From assembly GCA_937893115.1 (NCBI GenBank), contig CALBGK010000238.1, forward strand, positions 1-5,756: a stretch of 5,756 nucleotides of DNA, given 5' to 3'. Position 1 is the first letter of the stretch. The number at the start of each line of letters is the position of its first letter. A program made the position numbers and the translations under genes. Under the pieces are notes generated by a model. That model did not search any database. It was not told the DNA's origin and saw only the letters and a program-made list of their open reading frames with translations. This DNA is from an uncultured Erysipelotrichaceae bacterium (GTDB lineage: Bacteria; Bacillota_I; Bacilli_A; Erysipelotrichales; Erysipelotrichaceae). Shown here piece by piece: positions 1 to 5,756 of this stretch.

Positions 1-1081
1 CACTGACATCATAAGTTGGTAAGACATCCTTAGGATGAGAAGTGTTAGCCTTAGTTTTTTGATTTAAGAAGGCAATGGCTTCATCAGCATTTTTGACATC
101 ATTGCGATGTAAATCACTGGCTAGAGCTTTGATATAGCTTCCTATCAGACGATTGTTGCATACCTTAAGGCTATGTTCGACCAAGACATTGACAACATCG
201 ATATTGAGATAGTAATTATCTATGAGGTCGCTAATCAAATTCATATCCGCAGGACTTAAAGCCTTGCCACCTTGTAGATTCATGAGGAAAAGTGTACAAG
301 GGACATCATAGTTGCCCTTTTCAATCTTATTAAAGTTTTGATGAACTTGACTGCATAGCTTCTTAAAGCGTGAAAAGTTAAATTCATTTTGATTAGAATT
401 GACCGTATTGCCAATAATGACACGCATCTTATCTTGTGAAATATTAAATACATCCGCATATCTAGCGATTGTATTGAGGATTTCTTTCGTTCTAAACTTT
501 AGTGGCAACAAGATAGGACTAGCTTCATTAAGAAACTTCTTGATGTCAAAATTAGATTTATATTCATCACTCATCTCTAGCTTTTTAATTTGATGGAAGG
601 TATCTTCCTTATCTTGTGACCAATTGATTAATGAGTTGATTTTTAAATGTTTAGTCTCGTTAGTATAGGTACTGAGATTTTCTTTTTGTATATAGAGATT
701 ACTATAAAGTTCACTATATCTATTCTTACCTATAGTATCTAAGAGAATGCGCGAAAAGAGTTCATCTTGCAAGAATCTCCTAGTGCTTTTTGGCTCTCTT
801 AAGATGAAAAGATAGTTATCATTTCTAAGGTCATGATAGGTATCTAGTAAGCGATATTCATTAAGTTTCTCAAGACCTAGCACAAAAGAGTCTAAAGTCA
901 TATTTAATTGATTTAATAAATCTATGATATGGCCATCATCTTTTATGCGATTTAAAAACAGACAATATATCATCAAAGCATCATTTAATATTAGCGGTTG
1001 ATACATCAAAAATAATGACTGGTAGTCATCCTTTTTCAAATCATTGATACCTTTTATCTTATAATAATTCTTTCCTAGCAT
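1..1081 (-). CDS. dnaB: Replication initiation and membrane attachment protein DnaB (Bacillus type, DnaD/DnaB_2 family), 3' end outside window
   Basis: In Bacillus, DnaB works with DnaD and DnaI to load the replicative helicase at oriC and at restart sites, and tethers the origin to the membrane. The frame is open for 360 codons to the window edge, against about 470 residues for the B. subtilis protein, so roughly the last quarter is missing. The N-terminal domain carries the family motif YQPLI at residues 27-31, followed by a helical winged-helix-like region. The C-terminal DnaD-like domain starts near NYDVPC (257-262), continues through LQGG (269-272) and a VVNVLVEHSL helix, and reaches YIKALASDL from residue 316. 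The aromatic residue usual near the end of that last motif is Leu here. The start is ATG at 1081: an in-frame TAG lies at 1091-1093, no other ATG occurs before codon 26, and the residues after 1081 (KNYYKIKGIND) fit the family N-terminus. It overlaps coaE by 23 bp. dnaI would be expected next. Confidence 0.88.
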   Translation of the reverse strand, partial: MLGKNYYKIKGINDLKKDDYQSLFLMYQPLILNDALMIYCLFLNRIKDDGHIIDLLNQLNMTLDSFVLGLEKLNEYRLLDTYHDLRNDNYLFILREPKSTRRFLQDELFSRILLDTIGKNRYSELYSNLYIQKENLSTYTNETKHLKINSLINWSQDKEDTFHQIKKLEMSDEYKSNFDIKKFLNEASPILLPLKFRTKEILNTIARYADVFNISQDKMRVIIGNTVNSNQNEFNFSRFKKLCSQVHQNFNKIEKGNYDVPCTLFLMNLQGGKALSPADMNLISDLIDNYYLNIDVVNVLVEHSLKVCNNRLIGSYIKALASDLHRNDVKNADEAIAFLNQKTKANTSHPKDVLPTYDVS

Positions 1082-2456
1082 AGACCTCTTCTACCCACAT
1101 ATCAATTTTATCATAAAGCTCTGCAATGGTCTTATCATTATTGATATGTCTATCCGCCTTAGCGATTTTAAGTTTAATATCCATTTGATTGTTTAGGCGT
1201 TTAATAATCTCTTCTTTAGAATAAGAACGTTCCTTTAAACGTCTATATAATTCTTTTTCCTTGGTTGATATGACAAGTATCTCATCGAAATATTTATCAA
1301 ATCCCGCCTCATACATGAGCGGTATCTCACAAAATACTATATCTTCATTGATGCTCATAGTAAGATAAGCATCTAATACTAAAGGATGTATTAAGTTTTC
1401 AATCTCTTTTTTAAACGATTCATCATTAAATAATAGTTCGCTCATTCTTAATTTATTGAGATTATCACCATCAAATAATTCTGGATGTATTTCTTTAAGT
1501 AGCAGATAACCCTTATTACCCATTTCATACAGTCTACTAACTTCTTCATCAGCATTAAATGTCTTATAGCCTAAATCTTTAAGATGTTTAAGAGCTAGAG
1601 ATTTACCACTACCAATACTGCCAGTGATGCCTATACGCCTTGTGAGTTTTTGACAATTTGGGCAATAGTAAGTGCCTCGACCGCCAACCTTAATCTTTTT
1701 AATTGTTGTTCCACAAATTGGGCAAGGTTTACCTTCTTTTTGATGAACCGATAGTTGAAGCTGAAAGCGACCTGTGACACCTAGAGATGAAGTATAGGAC
1801 CTGATGGTTGTGCCACCCATCTTAATAGCTTCTGATAGTATTATCTTGATATTATCGATGAGTTTTAATATTGTCTTTTCATCTAGATACTTACCCTTAG
1901 TTAAAGGATGAATAAGCGTATTAAAGATAATTTCATCAGCATAGATATTTCCGATACCAGCGACGAAACTCTGATCTAAAAGTATTTCCTTGATGGGTCT
2001 ATTTTCATCATGAAGATAGTTCTTGACATAGTCTAAATCAAGTCCTTCATCAAAAGGCTCGACACCTAAATTTTTAAAATGAGAAAAATCAGTATCTAAT
2101 CCAAGCACTTCCATGCGGCCAAATTTGCGCACATCATTATATTCTAGTTGATGATCATCGCTTAAGTGAAAGATGATATGACTATGTTTATTAAATTCTT
2201 CGCCCTCTACTTTATAGAAATACTTACCTTCCATGCGTAAGTGTGATACCAAAAAACAATCATCCATCTGAAATAATAAATATTTCCCTCGACGCACGAA
2301 CTTTCTAAAATGTTGCCCTATTAAGTGTTTTTTAAATTCTTCAATATTGCCAACGATGATATTGGGATAGAGTATTTCTATATCGATGATTTCATCATCT
2401 TTAATCATGCCCTCTAATGTGTTGAGGACGGTTTGTACCTCAGGTAGTTCTGGCAT
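1059..2456 (-). CDS. mutM-coaE: MutM-CoaE fusion: formamidopyrimidine-DNA glycosylase joined to dephospho-CoA kinase
   Basis: This 465-residue protein joins two normally separate enzymes. Residues 1-270 are MutM/Fpg, which excises 8-oxoguanine and nicks the abasic site. It has catalytic Pro2 and Glu3 (MPELPEV), Lys58 in RRGKYLLF, SHLRMEGKY (71-79) with the intercalating Met75, NDVRKFGRM (107-115), the helix-two-turn-helix GIGNIYADE (167-175), and a zinc finger with Cys245, Cys248, Cys265 and Cys268 plus Arg260 in the hairpin. Residues 275-465 are CoaE, which phosphorylates dephospho-CoA in the last step of CoA synthesis. It has the P-loop GSIGSGKS (279-286), NADEEV with Asp303, IHPLV (356-360), EIPLMYEAG (377-385), Arg410, Gln424 and ADRHINN (434-440). 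Each half is near full family length. The usual Asp-Arg pair before the second CoaE helix reads Asn334-Lys335, a mild divergence. The ATG follows the polA stop by 1 nt; the 3' end overlaps dnaB. Both activities are probably retained (inference). Confidence 0.93.
   Translation of the reverse strand: MPELPEVQTVLNTLEGMIKDDEIIDIEILYPNIIVGNIEEFKKHLIGQHFRKFVRRGKYLLFQMDDCFLVSHLRMEGKYFYKVEGEEFNKHSHIIFHLSDDHQLEYNDVRKFGRMEVLGLDTDFSHFKNLGVEPFDEGLDLDYVKNYLHDENRPIKEILLDQSFVAGIGNIYADEIIFNTLIHPLTKGKYLDEKTILKLIDNIKIILSEAIKMGGTTIRSYTSSLGVTGRFQLQLSVHQKEGKPCPICGTTIKKIKVGGRGTYYCPNCQKLTRRIGITGSIGSGKSLALKHLKDLGYKTFNADEEVSRLYEMGNKGYLLLKEIHPELFDGDNLNKLRMSELLFNDESFKKEIENLIHPLVLDAYLTMSINEDIVFCEIPLMYEAGFDKYFDEILVISTKEKELYRRLKERSYSKEEIIKRLNNQMDIKLKIAKADRHINNDKTIAELYDKIDMWVEEVYARKELL
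1085..1092 (-). promoter_or_regulatory. Probable ribosome binding site of dnaB, inside the coaE coding end
   Basis: On the minus strand AGAAGAGG precedes the ATG at 1081 by only 3 nt, shorter than the usual 5-9. The site lies within the last codons of mutM-coaE, so dnaB initiation is probably coupled to translation of the upstream gene. A TTG at 1039 preceded by AAAGG is a weaker alternative start and would drop a family-like N-terminus. Confidence 0.5.
1629..1655 (-). other. MutM/CoaE fusion junction without stop or start codon
   Basis: The last zinc-finger Cys (268) is followed by QKLTRR and then IGITGSIGSGKS of CoaE, so only about five residues separate the two domains. The junction codons include no stop and no ATG, GTG or TTG that could start a separate CoaE; the next in-frame ATG (Met312) lies beyond the P-loop. 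A TAG at 1631-1633 exists only in the +1 frame. Confidence 0.85.
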
Positions 2457-2457
2457 A

Positions 2458-5010
2458 TTACTTCGCCTCGTACCAAGTCTTGCCCATAGCCAACGATGAG
2501 CTCAAGGCTACCTTTAATTTATAGGCATTGGCCATTCCATTAGTAATTATTTCTTTCATAATATCAATTTCATCCTCAGCAACATCAAATATCAATTCGT
2601 CATGAACTTGTAATATCATCTTAGATTTTAAGTTTTTCTCTTCCATCAAAGCGTCTATTCTAATCATAGCCATCTTAATTAAGTCAGCTGCTGAACCCTG
2701 TATAGGTGAATTCATGGCTGCCCTTTTACCAAATTCTTTAGTCATATAGTTAGCATCGTTTATCTCTTTGATATAGCGACGTCTATTCATCATCGTCTTG
2801 ACATAGCCATTTTCTTTGCAGAATTCTACCTGTTTATCCATATATTCTTTAATCTTTGGATAAGTTCTAAAATATTCTTCGATAAAATGCTTAGCTTCTT
2901 TGATATCCGAAATGCCATAGACAACGCCAAAATTTATTGCCTTAGCTTGTCGGCGAATATGACTGTCTACTTCTTCAAAAGGTATATGGAAGACATCCAT
3001 GGCCGTCTTGGTATGAATATCTATACCCTCATTAAATGCTTCTATCATTCTCTCTTCTTCACTCAAGGAAGCTAAGACGCGAAGTTCTATTTGTGAATAG
3101 TCGCTACTGATGAGCACGTGCTTATCACTGACCTTAAAAGCCTTTCTTATCATCTTACTATCTTCATCCTTGACGGATATATTTTGTAAGTTTGGATCAT
3201 AAGAAGATAGACGACCAGTTTGAGTTATCGTCTGTGAGAAGATGGTATGTATCTTATTATCACTTTGGATATATTTTTTTAATCCTTCAGCATAAGTAGA
3301 ATAAAGCTTGGAATATTTACGATATTCGATTAAGTCATCAATTATCGGATGATAATTATGTAGTTTCATGAGCACTTCAATCGAGGTGGAATGCTTCTTA
3401 TTGTCTGGTAGACCCAAATTATCAAATAACACTTCAGCTAATTGCTTAGGTGAATTGAGATTGAATTCAAAACCGGCATAGCCATAGATCTTAAATGCCA
3501 CCTCATTCATCTTTTCTAGAGCTTCTTGAGCTATATTATCTAAGACGACACTATCGCAGATAATGCCAGCCTTTTCCATTTTTTGTAAGACCTTAATCAA
3601 AGGTTTTTCTATCTCGAGATATAATTTCAAAATATCTTTATCGACTAAGTCTTGATAGATATCCTTATATATCTTCTTTAAGCGTAGAGCACAAGTTGAC
3701 GCATGACTCGCTTGAGCTTTTAAGGACGGCGATAAAGGCTTTTTAATTGTGCCATATAGACTAGGTATATCTTCTATCCTATCCAGGCCAAAATGATCAA
3801 AGATACTCTCTAAATTATCGAGATAATTATTATCTAGAAAGGCCATTATCATCATGTCGTCGATAGAGTCGAGATTTAAATCATAGCCTAGGCGCTCTAG
3901 ATTATGCTTAATAAGTTTCGAATCATAGACTATCTTTTCTTTTTCACTATTTAAAAAGTTTAGAAAGTTTACATCCTTAAGAAAATCATTAAATTCGATA
4001 TATTCATTCTTTTCACCATTAGAAATAGCTACACCATAGATTTTTCTATCATAATACGAAAACTCATCTGATTCAAAACAGATGGCTGGCTTGTCTTCAA
4101 ATAAACTAGTACTAACTTCTTTGACGATATCATATTTAATTTCTACTTTAGTCGCTTGATGATTGATTAGTGAATGCATCTCATATTTTTTATAAAATTC
4201 ATTCAAACCATTGATATCAGCATGTAATTCCAGAGATTCTAATGGAATATCTACCTTAAAATTGGTGATGATGGTCGCTAATTTCTTAGATAAGAAACAT
4301 TGTTCCTTATCATTGATTAAATATTCTTTTACCTTACCCTTAATCTCATCGATATGTTCATAGATATTATCAACGCTTTCATAGGTCTTTAATAATTTAG
4401 TAGCTGTCTTTTGACCGACATTTTTAACACCCTTGATATTGTCACTGCTATCACCCATGAGAGCCTTTAAATCAATAATCTGTTTAGGCTTTAACTCAAA
4501 TTCTTCATAAAGGCTTTCTTCATTCATAAGAGCCATATCACTGATACCCTTTTTCATGAGATAGACGCTCACATGTCCATCAATGAGTTGTAATAGATCT
4601 TTATCACTCGATAAGATGATGACATCGATATCTTGATAGTGATTAGCTAAAGAGCCAATTAAGTCATCAGCCTCGATATCATCTTCTTCTAAATAGATGA
4701 TAGGATAAGCTTTTAAGTAGTCTCGAACCAAAGAAAATTGCATCACAAGCTCTTGCGGTGTCTCTTTTCTGCCACCCTTATAATCACTAGCTAAATCATG
4801 GCGGAAGGTATGCTTGCCCTTGTCAAAACAAACAGCTACATACTTAGGTCCTAGGCTATTAATAGCCTTTTTTAACATATTGGCAAATGCAAAGACGGCA
4901 TTAGTATAAATGCCGCTTGATGTCTTCATAATATTATTGTAACTTGTGGCATAATATGCTCTAAATAACATAGAGTTGCCATCAACTAGAAGTAATTTTT
5001 CTCTATTCAT
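2458..5010 (-). CDS. polA: DNA polymerase I (5'-3' exonuclease plus polymerase, proofreading domain degenerate)
   Basis: Pol I removes RNA primers and fills gaps during lagging-strand synthesis and excision repair. The 850 residues hold three domains. The 5'-3' exonuclease (about 1-290) keeps its metal-binding acids: Asp10, Asp63, Glu113, Asp115, Asp116, Asp136, Asp138, Asp187, Asp190, and the helical motif GVKNVGQKTA. The middle domain (about 300-460) lacks the DxE and other exonuclease motifs, so proofreading is absent, as in Bacillus Pol I. The polymerase (about 465-850) has TGRLSS (598-603), motif A DYSQIELR (Asp637, Glu642), the O-helix RRQAKAINFGVVYG (686-699) with Lys690, Phe694 and Tyr698, and motif C QVHDE (Asp804, Glu805). 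Two segments are shorter than expected: after YGISD (698-702) about ten residues of the fingers are missing, and the thumb-tip KKTKTGYSTS of relatives is KKHSTS (538-543). The Klenow Arg682 position is Lys614. The ATG at 5010 overlaps the upstream stop (ATGAATAG). Confidence 0.97.
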   Translation of the reverse strand: MNREKLLLVDGNSMLFRAYYATSYNNIMKTSSGIYTNAVFAFANMLKKAINSLGPKYVAVCFDKGKHTFRHDLASDYKGGRKETPQELVMQFSLVRDYLKAYPIIYLEEDDIEADDLIGSLANHYQDIDVIILSSDKDLLQLIDGHVSVYLMKKGISDMALMNEESLYEEFELKPKQIIDLKALMGDSSDNIKGVKNVGQKTATKLLKTYESVDNIYEHIDEIKGKVKEYLINDKEQCFLSKKLATIITNFKVDIPLESLELHADINGLNEFYKKYEMHSLINHQATKVEIKYDIVKEVSTSLFEDKPAICFESDEFSYYDRKIYGVAISNGEKNEYIEFNDFLKDVNFLNFLNSEKEKIVYDSKLIKHNLERLGYDLNLDSIDDMMIMAFLDNNYLDNLESIFDHFGLDRIEDIPSLYGTIKKPLSPSLKAQASHASTCALRLKKIYKDIYQDLVDKDILKLYLEIEKPLIKVLQKMEKAGIICDSVVLDNIAQEALEKMNEVAFKIYGYAGFEFNLNSPKQLAEVLFDNLGLPDNKKHSTSIEVLMKLHNYHPIIDDLIEYRKYSKLYSTYAEGLKKYIQSDNKIHTIFSQTITQTGRLSSYDPNLQNISVKDEDSKMIRKAFKVSDKHVLISSDYSQIELRVLASLSEEERMIEAFNEGIDIHTKTAMDVFHIPFEEVDSHIRRQAKAINFGVVYGISDIKEAKHFIEEYFRTYPKIKEYMDKQVEFCKENGYVKTMMNRRRYIKEINDANYMTKEFGKRAAMNSPIQGSAADLIKMAMIRIDALMEEKNLKSKMILQVHDELIFDVAEDEIDIMKEIITNGMANAYKLKVALSSSLAMGKTWYEAK
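2466..2469 (-). promoter_or_regulatory. Ribosome binding site of mutM-coaE inside the polA end
   Basis: GAGG on the minus strand lies 9 nt before the ATG at 2456, within the Tyr-Glu-Ala codons that end polA. The polA TAA at 2458-2460 is 1 nt from the mutM start, so re-initiation by ribosomes finishing polA is likely. Confidence 0.6.
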
Positions 5011-5756
5011 CAGTTAATACACCTTCATTTTCTTCTAAGACCATCTCTTCTGATTCAGCCTCAGCACTTTGTATCTGCTCGGAAGCGATATTTTCTAAAA
5101 CACTGAGATTTTCATACATTAAAGACATATAGTCTTTATTTTCATTGATTTGCGAAGCAGTTAGAGATGAGATGTTGTATAGATTGATGCGTGTTAAGCC
5201 AAGTTCTGAAACTAATTCATCAAATAAGTCAGCCATTTCTGCAGTCATATTAGGCTCATAAGCGATATATTGCACTCCGTCTGCTACTATTCTCTCTTTG
5301 ATGATTTCAAGCTCCGCCTCGCTTGGCAAAGCTCCATATTTGGATAGACATACTGGATAGATATTAAAACCATAAGCTTTTTGCCAACTGCCGAAATTAG
5401 GAGTCATTGAGACAAATTTGATGACTTGATTATTATTCTTAAGCGTATTAGCTAAATTGGCATAGCTAGCATCTAAAGCGATGAGTTCGGCCTCGAGTTG
5501 TTCATAGTTGGCTCTAAAGCTTGCAGCTTGCTCAACATAGTTGCTGGCAAGAGCTGTATAGACATCATTAGCCATCGACAACATGCCGATAGGATCAATC
5601 CAAATTGATAAATCTAATTCATTAGTATCTATCATATTGAAGACTTCCCCGTCATAATACGGGCTTTCGACATAGGTATCTACCCCATTGACAGTTACTA
5701 GTGTATATCTTTTAAAATCATATATCGCATTTAAATTAGATAAGTCAATTTGTTGA
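5003..5756 (-). CDS. ABC transporter substrate-binding protein of the zinc/manganese (ZnuA/TroA, cluster A-I) type, 5' end outside window, metal ligands not conserved
   Basis: The C-terminal 250 residues are visible; the frame is open to the window edge, so the ATG at 5635 (visible residue 41) is internal. Family members are extracytoplasmic lipoproteins that pass Zn or Mn to an ABC permease. Family features are the IWIDP motif (visible 51-55), a long linking helix with regularly spaced Leu/Tyr (about 65-105), FGSWQKAYGF (121-130) matching the FGYxxxxYGL block, YEPNMTAEMADLFDE (166-180), and DYMSLMYENLSVL (208-220) matching the YxxMMxxNLxxL end. The usual ligands are not seen: His before xWLDP is Ser50, His three residues before the Phe of the YGL block is Thr118, and the late Asp/Glu aligns with Asn194-Ile195. 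The last 25 residues form an acidic tail with nine Glu and one Asp. The lipoprotein signal would be outside the window. A metal-free or changed-ligand role is inference; family membership is fairly secure. Confidence 0.75.
   Translation of the reverse strand, partial: QQIDLSNLNAIYDFKRYTLVTVNGVDTYVESPYYDGEVFNMIDTNELDLSIWIDPIGMLSMANDVYTALASNYVEQAASFRANYEQLEAELIALDASYANLANTLKNNNQVIKFVSMTPNFGSWQKAYGFNIYPVCLSKYGALPSEAELEIIKERIVADGVQYIAYEPNMTAEMADLFDELVSELGLTRINLYNISSLTASQINENKDYMSLMYENLSVLENIASEQIQSAEAESEEMVLEENEGVLTDE
5020..5025 (-). promoter_or_regulatory. Probable ribosome binding site of polA inside the upstream gene
   Basis: AAGGTG on the minus strand lies 9 nt before the polA ATG, within the last codons of the substrate-binding protein gene. 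The match is moderate. With the 8 bp stop/start overlap, it suggests translational coupling. Confidence 0.45.

Noticed and set aside
399..593. Plus-strand open frame of 64 codons
   Set aside because: It lies opposite the continuous dnaB coding frame, which shows clear family motifs, and its product has no recognisable features.
1629..1655. MutM-CoaE fusion as an artefact of a one-base error in the AAAAA run near the junction
   Set aside because: Skipping one base would give MutM a TAG stop at 1631-1633, but CoaE would still have no ATG, GTG or TTG start before its P-loop. One indel cannot restore two normal genes.
2887..3075. Plus-strand open frame of 62 codons
   Set aside because: It lies opposite the most conserved part of the polA polymerase domain and is an antisense shadow.
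3600..4110. Loss of the Pol I 3'-5' exonuclease motifs as a novelty
   Set aside because: An inactive proofreading domain is well known in Bacillus-type and Taq Pol I, so it is expected here.
5003..5635. ATG at 5635 as the true start of the binding-protein gene
   Set aside because: The frame stays open for 40 more codons to the window edge with plausible protein sequence. A start here would remove the N-terminal lobe and any signal peptide. The GGGGAAG upstream is taken as chance.
1..5756. Use of UGA as tryptophan (Mycoplasma code)
   Set aside because: Tryptophan codons checked in all four genes are TGG, and no frame needs a TGA read through.
1..5756. Many CTAG tetramers, as a possible signal or motif array
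   Set aside because: A hand count gives about 23, close to what the base composition predicts, with no regular spacing.

Overview
The window is a dense, AT-rich stretch (about one-third G+C by eye). Every recognisable gene lies on the minus strand, so it reads from high to low coordinates: a metal-type ABC transporter substrate-binding protein (5' end outside the window), polA, a fused mutM-coaE gene, and dnaB (3' end outside the window). The genes overlap or nearly touch: 8 bp overlap, then a 1 bp gap, then 23 bp overlap. No stretch without a gene is longer than 1 base, so there is no room for an RNA gene, mobile element, CRISPR array or factor-independent terminator between genes. The arrangement looks like one translationally coupled operon whose promoter and terminator lie outside the window.

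The organism is most likely a low-GC Firmicute of the Bacilli lineage, possibly one of the genome-reduced uncultured groups near Erysipelotrichales/RF39 or Acholeplasma. The evidence is the polA-mutM-coaE-dnaB order typical of Bacilli, a Bacillus-type DnaB/DnaD-family replication initiation protein (not the helicase called DnaB in E. coli), and a Pol I with a degenerate 3'-5' exonuclease domain. Tryptophans read as TGG and no frame contains an internal TGA, so the standard code applies rather than the Mycoplasma/Spiroplasma code. The exact taxon is inference.

Three genes concern DNA maintenance: Pol I (Okazaki fragment maturation and gap filling), MutM (8-oxoguanine removal) and DnaB (primosome assembly). 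CoaE (last step of CoA synthesis) travels with them, as is usual in Bacilli, but here it is fused in frame to the C-terminus of MutM with no start codon of its own. The substrate-binding protein is the odd neighbour: it overlaps polA, and at the three positions where metal ligands are expected in the visible part it has non-ligand residues.

The points most worth a second look are the MutM-CoaE fusion, an apparent ten-residue in-frame deletion in the fingers of Pol I just after the O-helix, and the loss of metal ligands in the substrate-binding protein. I found no wholly new multi-gene system; the novelty is in how familiar proteins have been altered.
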